NCBI RefSeq assembly: GCF_014207985.1
Contig: NZ_JACHMI010000001.1
Location: forward strand, 3,517,001 to 3,581,000
DNA from: Nonomuraea rubra
GTDB lineage: Bacteria; Actinomycetota; Actinomycetes; Streptosporangiales; Streptosporangiaceae
Direction of reading: 5' to 3'
Length of the DNA: 64,000 nucleotides
Below, piece after piece: positions 36,085 to 44,046 of this stretch (its first letter is position 1; every line of letters begins with the position of its first letter). A program made the position numbers and the translations under genes. Below the pieces are notes generated by a model, which saw nothing but the letters and a program-made list of their open reading frames with translations, did not search any database and was not told where the DNA came from.

Positions 36085-36142
36085 GAGCGTTGACCATGAT
36101 CCCCGTGTAGAGCGTCGGGTAATGGGTTAATAACCTAGAGTA

Positions 36143-37279
36143 ATGGGGGATTCGAGGGAGAAGTACATGCGCCGGCGGCGGTTCCTCGCCTGCGGGCTCG
36201 GCGCCGTCGCCTGCGTGGCCGGTTGCGGCACGGAGCGGGCGGGGAACGTGCTGCGTACCGGATTCTCGATCACCACGGCGGGGCGCCGCTGGGCCCCCGT
36301 GGGGAAGGCGTTCGCCGGCGCGGCCCGCTCGGCGGGCTTCGCGGCGGCCGTCAGCCACGCGATCAGCGGCACCCCGGCGACCGGCACCGGCCCGACCGGC
36401 GGCCCGACCAGCGGCGGCCCGGCAGGCAGCGGTCCGTCGGGTGGCGGTCCGTCGGGTGGCGGGCCGACGGGTGGCGGTCCGGCAGAGGGTGGTCCCACGG
36501 TCGGTGGAGGGCCGGTGGCGGGCACCGGTTTCGCGATCACGGTGAGCGGCCTGCCCGCGCTGGCCGCCGCCGAGCTGAACAACACCCAGAGCCTGCTCGA
36601 CACCGCCACCCCGCTGGCCAGACTCAGCGGCCAGATCGAGGTCGTGGTCGTCCCCGAGCGCTCGCCCCTGCGGGACTTCGGCGACTTCGCCGCCCGGCTC
36701 CTGGCCAGCCCCCAGCAGACCCTGCTGGTGGGCGGGCCGCAGGGCGAGCCCGACCACCTGCTGTTCGGCCTGATCGCCAGGGCCATCGGCGCGGACGGCA
36801 GGCGGGTCGACTACTCCGGCTACCCCCGGCTGGGCGAGGCCGCCTCCGCGTTGCTCTCCGGCAAGGCGGTCGCCGCGGCGGGCCCGCTGGCCGACTGGCG
36901 CACCGCCATCGGCCGCGGCCGCGTCAGGGCGCTCGCGGTCTCCTCGGCCCGCCCCGTGCCCGACCTCGACGTGCCGACGCTGCTGGAGTGCGGCGTCCGG
37001 GTGGACTTCGCTGACTGGACGGCCGCGTTCGGGCCCGAGGACATGCCGGCGGAGAGCCGCGAGCAGGCCGTGCGCATGTGCGAGGAGGTGATCGGATCCA
37101 GCGCGTGGGAGGCGGCCTGCCTGGCCGCCGGCTGGATCCCGATCCCGCTCGCCGGCGACGACTTCGCCCGCTGGCTCGGCACCGAGATCGCCCGCACCCG
37201 CGCCGTGCTGCGGGACCTCGGCCTCCTCGACTCCACCAAAGCCACAACATGCTGGGGTAGTTGCGGGAACGGCCACTAG
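36143..37279 (+). CDS. TctC-like substrate-binding lipoprotein
   Basis: 378 residues from ATG 36143, or 370 from ATG 36167. A twin-arginine-like basic run (RRRRFLACGLG) leads to the lipobox VACVAGC with the lipid-bearing Cys at about residue 28, so it should be membrane-anchored outside the cell. After a Gly/Pro-rich linker (about 82-127, repeated GGPSGG units) comes a TctC/Bug-type binding domain. The usual TctA/TctB membrane partners are absent here. The last codons overlap a NrdR-like operator for nrdAB. Confidence 0.75.
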   Translation: MGDSREKYMRRRRFLACGLGAVACVAGCGTERAGNVLRTGFSITTAGRRWAPVGKAFAGAARSAGFAAAVSHAISGTPATGTGPTGGPTSGGPAGSGPSGGGPSGGGPTGGGPAEGGPTVGGGPVAGTGFAITVSGLPALAAAELNNTQSLLDTATPLARLSGQIEVVVVPERSPLRDFGDFAARLLASPQQTLLVGGPQGEPDHLLFGLIARAIGADGRRVDYSGYPRLGEAASALLSGKAVAAAGPLADWRTAIGRGRVRALAVSSARPVPDLDVPTLLECGVRVDFADWTAAFGPEDMPAESREQAVRMCEEVIGSSAWEAACLAAGWIPIPLAGDDFARWLGTEIARTRAVLRDLGLLDSTKATTCWGSCGNGH

Positions 37280-37288
37280 ATGTAGGAT
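37242..37288 (+). promoter_or_regulatory. Paired NrdR-like boxes and promoter for nrdAB
   Basis: CCACAACATGCTGGGG (37242) and CCACTAGATGTAGGAT (37273) resemble the NrdR box; their offset is 31 bp, the usual three-turn spacing. The second matches the consensus better (about 12 of 16 positions). A candidate promoter TTGCGG (37261) with TAGGAT (37283) and a 16-bp spacer lies between and inside them. The first box is within the coding 3' end of the upstream lipoprotein. Confidence 0.6.
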
Positions 37289-37296
37289 CCTGCTCG

Positions 37297-37506
37297 TCGC
37301 TGGTTCGCCTCACAGGAGGCGGAGCAAAAGGGAACCCGGTGCGATTCCGGGGCTGCCCCGCAGCGGTGAGCGGGAACGACCGCCGTCATTCGCACTGGAG
37401 AGATCCGGGAAGCGGCGGCCAGTAGGTGCCATCGAGCGTGCCCGCGAGCCCGAAGACCTGCCAGCGGCATGCCGGGTGCTGCCCGGCGTGAAGTGTTCAG
37501 GGTCTC
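37297..37506 (+). promoter_or_regulatory. Cobalamin riboswitch
   Basis: Conserved blocks are present in order: GCAAAAGGGAACCCGGTGCG near 37333, GGGGCTGCCCCGCAGCGGTG near 37356, CACTGG...GGGAAG near 37400, GCCAGTAGG and the B12 box GAGCCCGAAGACCTGCC near 37446. It lies between the nrdAB promoter and the nrdA start. In Streptomyces the same element represses class Ia nrdABS when cobalamin supports the class II enzyme. Confidence 0.95.
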
Positions 37507-37590
37507 GAGGGTGGGCCGGAGCGCGACGCGGCATGCCGATGGCGTGCCGCCGTGCTCTCGCGTGCCCTCACGGGGATGAGGAGAGCGAAC

Positions 37591-39747
37591 GTGACTCAGA
37601 TCGTCGAGGTTGACCGCCGCCTGGCCATCGAGGAGGCCGCCGCGCGGGTGATCGCCGACCCGGCCAACTCGCGGGTCGCCGCCCGGCTGCTGGCCGAGGA
37701 GATCGCCGAGGAGGCCGCCGGGCACGGCGTGCGCTCGTTCTCCGAGTCGATCGCGGCCACCCACGCGGCCGGGCTGATCCAGGACGCGCTCGCCGCGTTC
37801 GTCGCCGCGCACGCCGCCGAGCTGGACGCGCTGATCTCGGACGAGGCCGACGACCGGTTCGAGTACTTCGGGCTGCGTACGGTCTACGACCGCTACCTGC
37901 TGCGCCACCCCGAGACCCGCGACGTGCTCGAACGGCCGCAGCACTTCTTCCTCCGCGTGGCCTGCGGGCTGTCGGAGACCGTCGCCGAGGCGGCCGAGCT
38001 GTACGGGCTCATGTCCACGCTGTCGTACCTGCCCAGCTCGCCCACCCTGTTCAACTCCGGCGCGCGCCGCCCGCAGCTGTCGTCCTGCTTCCTGCTCGAC
38101 TCGCCGCGCGACGAGCTGGAGGGCATCTACGACAGGTACGGCCAGGTGGCGCGGCTGTCCAAGTACGCCGGGGGCATCGGCATCTCCTGGACCCGGGTGC
38201 GCTCGCGCGGCTCCCTCATCAGGGGCACGAACGGCCACTCCAACGGCATCGTGCCCTGGCTGCGCACGCTCGACTCGTCCGTGGCCGCGGTCAACCAGGG
38301 CGGGCGGCGCAAGGGCGCGGCCTGCGTCTACCTGGAGACCTGGCACGCCGACATCGAGGAGTTCCTGGAGCTGCGGGACAACACCGGCGAGGACGCCCGC
38401 CGTACGCACAACCTGAACCTGGCCAACTGGGTGCCCGACGAGTTCATGCGCCGGGTCGAGGCCGACGAGATGTGGTCGCTGTTCGACCCGAAGGAGACGC
38501 CCGACCTCACGGACCTGTACGGGGAGGCGTTCGAGGCGAGATACCGCGCCTACGAGGCCGAGGGACGATATGTCAGGCAGATCCCGGCGCGCACCCTGTA
38601 CGGCCGCATGATGCGCACCCTCGCCCAGACCGGCAACGGCTGGATGACGTTCAAGGACGCCGCCAACCGCACCTCCAACCAGACCGCCCGCCCCGAGAAC
38701 GTCATCCACCTGTCGAACCTGTGCACCGAGATCCTGGAGGTCACCAGCGACGGCGAGACCGCGGTCTGCAACCTCGGCTCGATCAACCTGGCCGCCCACC
38801 TGGTGGCGGGCGAGGTGGACTGGGAGCGGCTGCGCCGCACCGTGCGCACCGCCGTACGCTTCCTCGACCGCACCATCGACCTCGGCTTCTACCCGACGCC
38901 CGAGGCCGAGGCGGCCAACAAGCGCTGGCGGCCCATCGGGCTCGGGCTGATGGGGCTGGCCGACGTGTTCTTCGCGCTGCGGCTGCCGTTCGACTCGCCG
39001 CGGGCGCTGGAGCTGTCCACCAGGATCTCCGAGGAGATCGCGCTGGCCGCGTACGACACCTCGGCCGACCTCGCCACCGAGCGCGGCCGGCACCCGTCGT
39101 ACGCCGACACCCGCGCGTCCGGCGGCGTCCTGCACCCCGACCACTACACCACCTCGTCCCCTCAGTGGGAGGCGCTGCGCGAGAAGATCGCCCGCACCGG
39201 CCTGCGCAACTCGCTCATGATCGCCATCGCGCCCACGGCCACGATCGCCTCCATCGCCGGCTGCTACGAGTGCATCGAGCCGCAGGTGTCCAACGTGTTC
39301 AAGCGCGAGACCCTGTCCGGCGAGTTCCTCCAGGTCAACCGGTACCTGGTGGCCGACCTGCAGGCCCGGGGGCTGTGGACGCAGCAGCTCCGCGACGACC
39401 TCAAGCGGGCCGACGGCTCGGTGCAGGCGCTGCCCGGCGTCCCCGACGACCTCAAGGTGCTCTACCGCACGGCCTGGGAGCTGCCGCAGAAGGCGCTCAT
39501 CGACCTGGCCGCCGCGCGCCAGCCGTACATCGACCAGTCGCAGTCGCTCAACCTCTTCATGGCCAGCCCCACCATCGGCAAGCTCTCCTCGATGTACGCC
39601 TACGCCTGGAAGCAGGGCCTGAAGACCACGTACTACCTGCGCTCCCGCCCCGCCACCCGCATCGCCCAGACCACGGTCGCGACGCCGGTCGCCGAAGCGG
39701 TGGCCTGCTCACTCGAGAACCCCGAGACCTGCGAAGCCTGCCAGTAA
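37591..39747 (+). CDS. nrdA: Ribonucleoside-diphosphate reductase, class Ia alpha subunit
   Basis: 718 residues from GTG 37591, chosen because AGGAG (37579) is seven bases upstream; two earlier in-frame ATGs lack this. The active-site cysteines are visible: LSSCF near 165, NLCTEI near 378 with CNLGSINL near 391, and the C-terminal redox pair ETCEACQ. It reduces ribonucleoside diphosphates with its NrdB partner, 14 bp downstream. Control by B12 riboswitch and NrdR boxes implies it is a back-up to a cobalamin-dependent class II reductase elsewhere. Confidence 0.94.
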   Translation: MTQIVEVDRRLAIEEAAARVIADPANSRVAARLLAEEIAEEAAGHGVRSFSESIAATHAAGLIQDALAAFVAAHAAELDALISDEADDRFEYFGLRTVYDRYLLRHPETRDVLERPQHFFLRVACGLSETVAEAAELYGLMSTLSYLPSSPTLFNSGARRPQLSSCFLLDSPRDELEGIYDRYGQVARLSKYAGGIGISWTRVRSRGSLIRGTNGHSNGIVPWLRTLDSSVAAVNQGGRRKGAACVYLETWHADIEEFLELRDNTGEDARRTHNLNLANWVPDEFMRRVEADEMWSLFDPKETPDLTDLYGEAFEARYRAYEAEGRYVRQIPARTLYGRMMRTLAQTGNGWMTFKDAANRTSNQTARPENVIHLSNLCTEILEVTSDGETAVCNLGSINLAAHLVAGEVDWERLRRTVRTAVRFLDRTIDLGFYPTPEAEAANKRWRPIGLGLMGLADVFFALRLPFDSPRALELSTRISEEIALAAYDTSADLATERGRHPSYADTRASGGVLHPDHYTTSSPQWEALREKIARTGLRNSLMIAIAPTATIASIAGCYECIEPQVSNVFKRETLSGEFLQVNRYLVADLQARGLWTQQLRDDLKRADGSVQALPGVPDDLKVLYRTAWELPQKALIDLAAARQPYIDQSQSLNLFMASPTIGKLSSMYAYAWKQGLKTTYYLRSRPATRIAQTTVATPVAEAVACSLENPETCEACQ

Positions 39748-39761
39748 GGAGCCCTCTTCTC

Positions 39762-40757
39762 ATGCTGCTCGACCCCGGAATGGACCTCACCCTCCGGCCC
39801 ATGCGGTACCCGGACTTCTACGAGCGGTTCCGCGCCGCGATCCGCAACACGTGGACCGTCGAGGAGGTGGACCTGCACAACGACCTCGCCGACCTGGCCA
39901 GGATGACGCCGCAGGAGCGGCACCTGATCAACCGGCTGGTCGCGTTCTTCGCCACCGGCGACTCCATCGTGGCCAACAACCTCGTGCTCAACCTCTACCA
40001 GCACGTCAACGCCCCCGAAGCGCGCCTCTACCTCAGCAGGCAGCTCTACGAGGAGGCCGTGCACGTGCAGTTCTACCTCACGCTGCTCGACACGTACCTG
40101 CCGGACCCGGACGAGCGGGTCAAGGCGTTCGCCGCGATCGAGCACATCCCGTCGATCCGCGACAAGGCGGAGTTCTGCTTCAAGTGGATCGACTCCATCG
40201 AGAGCCTGCAGCGGCTGGAGACCGCCGCCGAGCGCCGCCGGTTCCTGCTCAACCTGATCTGCTTCGCCGCCTGCATCGAGGGCCTGTTCTTCTACGGCGC
40301 GTTCGCCTACGTCTACTGGTTCCGCTCCCGCGGGCTGCTCGACGGCCTGGCCACGGGGACGAACTGGGTGTTCCGCGACGAGTCCATGCACATGGAGTTC
40401 GCGTTCAGCGTGGTGGACACCGTACGGGCCGAGGAGCCGTCGCTGTTCGACGACGAGCTGGGCAAGCAGGTGACGCTGATGCTGGAGGAGGCGGTGGCCG
40501 CCGAGCTGGCCTTCGCCGAGGACCTGTGCGGTGACGGCATGCCCGGGATGAGCGCCGAGCAGATGCGCCAGTACCTGGAGTACGTGGCCGACCAGCGCCT
40601 GGCCAGGCTGGGGCTGCCCAGGCGTTACGGCTCGGCGAACCCGTTCGCGTTCATGGAGTTGCAGGACGTGCAGGAGCTGGCCAATTTCTTCGAACGGCGT
40701 GTCTCCGCGTATCAAGTGGCAGTTGAGGGAAATGTGACCTTTGACGAGACGTTCTAA
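39762..40757 (+). CDS. nrdB: Ribonucleoside-diphosphate reductase, class Ia beta subunit
   Basis: 331 residues. Di-iron ligands Asp67, Glu98 and His101 and the radical tyrosine Tyr105 show the same spacing (31, 3 and 4) as E. coli Asp84, Glu115, His118 and Tyr122. The second ligand set DESMHMEF is near 205-212. It is thus a canonical tyrosyl-radical subunit, not a tyrosine-lacking variant. No nrdS regulator follows; the next gene is an MscS-type channel. Confidence 0.94.
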   Translation: MLLDPGMDLTLRPMRYPDFYERFRAAIRNTWTVEEVDLHNDLADLARMTPQERHLINRLVAFFATGDSIVANNLVLNLYQHVNAPEARLYLSRQLYEEAVHVQFYLTLLDTYLPDPDERVKAFAAIEHIPSIRDKAEFCFKWIDSIESLQRLETAAERRRFLLNLICFAACIEGLFFYGAFAYVYWFRSRGLLDGLATGTNWVFRDESMHMEFAFSVVDTVRAEEPSLFDDELGKQVTLMLEEAVAAELAFAEDLCGDGMPGMSAEQMRQYLEYVADQRLARLGLPRRYGSANPFAFMELQDVQELANFFERRVSAYQVAVEGNVTFDETF

Positions 40758-40769
40758 GACATTGGGGGC

Positions 40770-41843
40770 ATGAGCGTGCAGTCTCCGGCTGACTGGCCGA
40801 TCCTCGTCATCTCGGTGGTGGGCGCCATCCTGGTGGTGGAGGTGTCCAGGAGGGTCCTCACCAAGGTGGGCCGGAAATGGGCGCTGGCCCGTCATCTGGT
40901 GGAGCACTGCACGTGGCCGGCCTTCTCGGTGGCCGCCGTGGTGGCGTTCAACCTCGTGTTCGGGCCGGGCATGTTCGGCGACTCGGCGAGCGAGCGGGGC
41001 ACGGCGGGCACCGTCGAACGGGTGCTGGGCCTGTTCACGATCGCCGCGGTCACGTGGCTGATCGTGCAGGCGGCGTACGCGCTGACGGACGTCATCCTCG
41101 ACCGGCTGGTGCTGGTCGAGGGGGAGCGCAACCGGCGGGCGCGGCGGATCATGACGCAGATCGCGCTGGTCCGCCGCGTCGCCGCCGCGATCATCATCGT
41201 GATCGCGGTCGGCGCGATGCTCTTCTCCTTCCCTCAGGTCCGCGCGCTCGGCGCCGGTCTGCTCGCCTCGGCCGGCATCGCCGGCGCCATCGTCGGCATC
41301 GCCGCCCAGCCCACCATCGGCAACATGCTCGCCGGTCTCCAGCTCGCCTTCAGCGACGCGCTCCGCCTGGACGACGTGGTCGTCGTCGAGGACGAATGGG
41401 GACGCATCGAGGAGCTCACCCTCACGTACGTGGTGCTGCGCCTGTGGGACGAACGCCGCCTCGTGCTCCCGGTCTCGTACTTCACCCAGAACCCGTTCGA
41501 GAACTGGACCCGCCACGGCAGCCGCGTCCTGGCCGTGTGCCTGCTGCGCGTGGACTGGTCGGTCCCCGTCCCGAAACTGCGTGACGCGCTCTACGAGTTC
41601 CTGCAGGGCAACCCGCTGTGGGACCAGAAGGACTGGACCCTCCAGGTCACGGACGTGCTGCCGAACGGCCTGGTCGAGCTGCGCGCCCTGATGAGCGCCG
41701 CCGACTCGCCGTCCTCCTGGGACCTCAAGTGCGACGTACGCGAATTCCTGGTCAATTTCGTCCGCGACAACTACCCGGAATCCCTGCCCCGCTTCCGCGT
41801 CGAAACCCCGGAGAGCCGAATCGGCGCCGGCGGCCATAAATAA
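40770..41843 (+). CDS. MscS-type mechanosensitive ion channel
   Basis: 357 residues. Four hydrophobic segments lie near 8-28, 48-66, 85-105 and 128-150. The pore-lining helix and beta-domain junction ASAGIAGAIVGIAAQPTIGN is near 168-187, followed by the MscS motif DDVVVVEDEWGRIEELTLTY in part near 202. It gates ions or solutes on hypo-osmotic shock in the cytoplasmic membrane. GGGGG is close to the ATG. It begins 12 bp after nrdB and may share its transcript. Confidence 0.88.
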   Translation: MSVQSPADWPILVISVVGAILVVEVSRRVLTKVGRKWALARHLVEHCTWPAFSVAAVVAFNLVFGPGMFGDSASERGTAGTVERVLGLFTIAAVTWLIVQAAYALTDVILDRLVLVEGERNRRARRIMTQIALVRRVAAAIIIVIAVGAMLFSFPQVRALGAGLLASAGIAGAIVGIAAQPTIGNMLAGLQLAFSDALRLDDVVVVEDEWGRIEELTLTYVVLRLWDERRLVLPVSYFTQNPFENWTRHGSRVLAVCLLRVDWSVPVPKLRDALYEFLQGNPLWDQKDWTLQVTDVLPNGLVELRALMSAADSPSSWDLKCDVREFLVNFVRDNYPESLPRFRVETPESRIGAGGHK

Positions 41844-41909
41844 GTGGCACGGGACCCGATCACCGGTTTACCGTGGACATCGTCCAGCAACAAGCAGAAA
41901 GGTGGCGAA

Positions 41910-41981
41910 GTGCTCATCCCAACCCTGCCGAGCCCCTCCGCCGCCACCCTGCCCGAGCTGCGGCGAAGGCTTTCCGGATAA
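41910..41981 (+). CDS. Putative proline-containing leader peptide (23 residues)
   Basis: A GTG start lies five to seven bases after AAAGGTGG, a good Shine-Dalgarno. The ORF has 23 codons and stops at TAA 41979-41981. Four are proline (codons 4, 7, 9 and 15), read CCA, CCG, CCC and CCC. The last codons overlap one arm of a hairpin that competes with a terminator in front of tRNA-Pro. It is not a known family; translation is inferred from the ribosome site and from its placement. Confidence 0.5.
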   Translation: MLIPTLPSPSAATLPELRRRLSG

Positions 41982-42050
41982 ACCCTTCGCACGGGTTCCC
42001 GGAAAGCCGTCTCGGATCACCTCCGAGGCGGCTTCCTCATTTTTCTTTTC
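41968..42050 (+). promoter_or_regulatory. Attenuator: mutually exclusive hairpins before tRNA-Pro
   Basis: GGCTTTCCGG (41968-41977) pairs perfectly with CCGGAAAGCC (41999-42008), with an inner AACCC/GGGTT stem. The alternative hairpin 42001-42036 (GGAAAGCCGTCTCGGA with TCCGAGGCGGCTTCC) is followed by a T-rich tract to 42050. Both use bases 42001-42008, so only one can form. The terminator ends 4 bases before the tRNA-Pro 5' end. Ribosome position on the leader ORF could choose between them. Confidence 0.6.
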
Positions 42051-42054
42051 GTCA

Positions 42055-42130
42055 CCGAGTGTGGGGCAGCTTGGTCAGCCCGCCTGCCTTGGGAGCAGGA
42101 GCACCGCAGGTTCGAATCCTGCCACTCGGA
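42055..42130 (+). tRNA. tRNA-Pro (TGG)
   Basis: 76 nt without encoded CCA. Acceptor CCGAGTG/CACTCGG, D-arm GGGC/GCCC, anticodon stem CCTGC/GCAGG with loop CTTGGGA (TGG) and T-arm GCAGG TTCGAAT CCTGC all pair. It directly follows the attenuator terminator. Confidence 0.95.
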
Positions 42131-42133
42131 CAA

Positions 42134-42155
42134 CGGCCCTGAAAGAATAGGGCCG
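42134..42155 (+). terminator. Hairpin after tRNA-Pro
   Basis: CGGCCCT and AGGGCCG pair perfectly around an 8-base loop, four bases after the tRNA. No U-tract follows. Confidence 0.5.
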
Positions 42156-42247
42156 CGGGCTACGGCCTGGCCGTCGGGAATGGCGCCCCCCGGCCGGACC
42201 CCGCCCCCGCCCCGGGCCGGCCCACGCCAGCCAAGCCCGGGGCCCAA

Positions 42248-42321
42248 GCCGCTCTGGCCCAACTGGCAGAGGCGCCGTCTTCAGGAGGCGGAGGTTCAGG
42301 GTTCGAATCCCTGGAGCGGCA
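42248..42321 (+). tRNA. tRNA with CAG (Leu) anticodon but class I shape
   Basis: 74 nt. Acceptor GCCGCTC/GAGCGGC (7 bp), a 3-bp D-stem GCC/GGC, anticodon stem CCGTC/GGCGG with loop TTCAGGA giving CAG, a 5-base variable loop and T-arm CAGGG TTCGAAT CCCTG. Bacterial tRNA-Leu normally has a long variable arm, which is missing. It may be an unusual or non-functional tRNA; the anticodon call depends on this folding. Confidence 0.7.
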
Positions 42322-42731
42322 CCTAACGGGGCAACCCCTGAACTTTCGCGAATGCCTTTGCTCGGCATCGCGTCAGCCGGGCACGAGCCGGTGATCCTGT
42401 CGGCCTGATTTGCTCACCTCGCGGTCAGGGGTTGCAGCAGTCTCGCATGCCGTGTCTGCGGCGATGACCTCATAGGCGGCCTCGGCAGCAGCAGCGCCCG
42501 CGGATCCGCGCCGGCGTACGTGGCGAGCACAGGTGCTGTCGCCAGCCCGACCAGCAGGCCGAACGCGGCCGTCATCGTCACCCCGGCGTCGCGACGGCCC
42601 CACTGAGGTGGCCTGCTCGCGGCGGCCAAGCCTGCGGACATCCGTTTCTGCCTGTACGGTTCATGACCTCGCGGCCGATCTAAATGGCAGCCGGGCTCGG
42701 TGCCGCTGCCGCCGCGTGTCCAGCAGGAGTC
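42322..42731. other. 410-bp stretch without a convincing gene
   Basis: Short open frames are present on the minus strand (for example 42414-42641, with one hydrophobic stretch) but none has a family match I recognise or a clear ribosome site. A GGGGCAACCCC mini-hairpin follows the tRNA. It may be eroded sequence next to the tRNA. Confidence 0.5.
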
Positions 42732-43194
42732 TCACATGATGACTCGTCCTACCAGGGAGGGTCCTTGATCGACGGCGATCGCGAGACAGTAGATGGTCCG
42801 GTATCGAGGCCAGTCCTCCTCCGGCGGCACAAGGCCGCTCACGATGACCTCGTACTTTTTCGCCTCGACCAGCCGCATTCTCGGCGTGCACCCGACCTCG
42901 GCCAGACGCTGCATGTCATCCATTCCTGGATAGGGGCCGTCGGGGAGGACATAGGTGGTTGCGAACTCCGCCACGTGCGGCCGATCGCATGGAACGACTG
43001 TCACCAGAGCGCCGTCGGGCAAGGGGTCGATACAGTCGCCCGGCCTGAGTTCGGTCGGGTCGTACTGGTGCGCGCCGGAGGGAAGGCCGGCCGCGGTGGG
43101 CACGGAGGCAGGGGCGGGTTTCGCCGCGGTGCACGCCGCGAGGAACGCCGCCCCGAAAGATCACACCTGAGATCGCTGATATGCGCGACAGCAT
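42732..43194 (-). pseudogene. Frameshifted lipoprotein, septum-formation-like domain
   Basis: The intact part (42732-43103) contains LRPGDCIDPLP, VTVVPCDRPHVAEFATTY and PYPGMDD, the pattern of the septum-formation domain of secreted actinomycete proteins. Just upstream in the same frame is a lipobox (AAFLAAC) but no start codon. A signal-peptide N-terminus (MLSRISAISGVIF) begins at 43194 in another frame. Removing one base near 43156 (TTTCGGGGCGG) joins the two into one lipoprotein. This is either a real frameshift or a sequence error. Confidence 0.7.
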
Positions 43195-43337
43195 GCGGCA
43201 GATCGTCCCAGTCGAAGGTCACCGGAAGATCGCGACGGAACGCCCGGGTGCGGATGTGGGAGACCGGGAGGTGGCCATGCGGGACGCCGTCCCCGGGCCG
43301 TCCTCGGTTGTGGATATTGGTGGCGGGCTTCTCGATC

Positions 43338-43847
43338 ATGTCCGATGCTGTAGTCGTGTTCAGGATTCCGCCGCGTACGGCTACTGACGCCTATTTCGCC
43401 AAGATGGGCGGATCGAGGCGTCTCGACCTTGTCTTCGACATCGATCTGGGAGATCTGGTGGAAGGCCACCGCGCGGTCGCGCGTGGAATGGAAATGCTGG
43501 ACAGCGGTGCCGTGCTGCACTACGAGTTCGTCCCCGGGGTCCGGCCAGACGAGACGGAAATCAACGGGCCGTTCTTCTGGTATTGGATGCTGTCCACCGA
43601 GGATGATCAAGGCACGCCCTACTGCGACGACAACGTGGGTGCCTTCGATCCGGGCGGAGAGGCGGCCGCCCACGGAACTCGTCAGCTGGGTGGGCCGGTT
43701 CCCAGCTCGGCGACCTGGCTACGGGTGAGTTTCAGGCCGGCTGAGGGATGGGCGCCGACGCGATCGTGGTGTCGGCAGTTGAGGATCGAGCTGCCGGACG
43801 GTGTCGTTACGGGGGTGTGGAGCGACTCGCGCCCGACTGCCGGATGA
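43338..43847 (+). CDS. Hypothetical protein
   Basis: 169 residues from ATG 43338 (MSDAVVVFRIPP). Not recognised. It is acidic and beta-rich with two aromatic clusters (FFWYWMLS and LRVSFRPAEGWAP) and no signal peptide or membrane helix. There is no close Shine-Dalgarno, so the start is uncertain. It looks like a lineage-specific gene beside eroded sequence. Confidence 0.5.
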   Translation: MSDAVVVFRIPPRTATDAYFAKMGGSRRLDLVFDIDLGDLVEGHRAVARGMEMLDSGAVLHYEFVPGVRPDETEINGPFFWYWMLSTEDDQGTPYCDDNVGAFDPGGEAAAHGTRQLGGPVPSSATWLRVSFRPAEGWAPTRSWCRQLRIELPDGVVTGVWSDSRPTAG

Positions 43848-43866
43848 CCACGACGCCATTTGGTCG

Positions 43867-43905
43867 GGGTCTTCCGTGTGCCCCGGAGCGGTACACAGAA
43901 GACCC
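43867..43905. terminator. Bidirectional terminator hairpin
   Basis: GGGTCTTC-C-GTGT pairs with ACAC-A-GAAGACCC (12 pairs, one mismatch) around a 13-base loop. It lies between convergent genes ending at 43847 and 44047. Confidence 0.7.
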
Positions 43906-44046
43906 TGAACCTTCACGGATGTACTGGCCTTCCGGCACGTTGATCCGCTGACGGTCAGCGGCCTGCCAGTGCGGTAACGCAGCCTGCACGGTGTCTACGG
44001 CCTCGGTGGCGGAGCCCCCGGCAGCCGGTAGGCCAACTGGGGCCGG

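Noticed and set aside
36091..36142. TTGACC and GGTTAATAACC as promoter of the TctC-like gene
   Set aside because: The spacing does not give a convincing -35/-10 pair; left unassigned.
42331..43920. Similar 18-mers (CCTGAAC.TTC.CG.ATG) flanking the eroded region, as possible attachment sites next to a tRNA
   Set aside because: 15 of 18 matches over 1.6 kb is close to chance when all pairs are considered, and no integrase gene is present.
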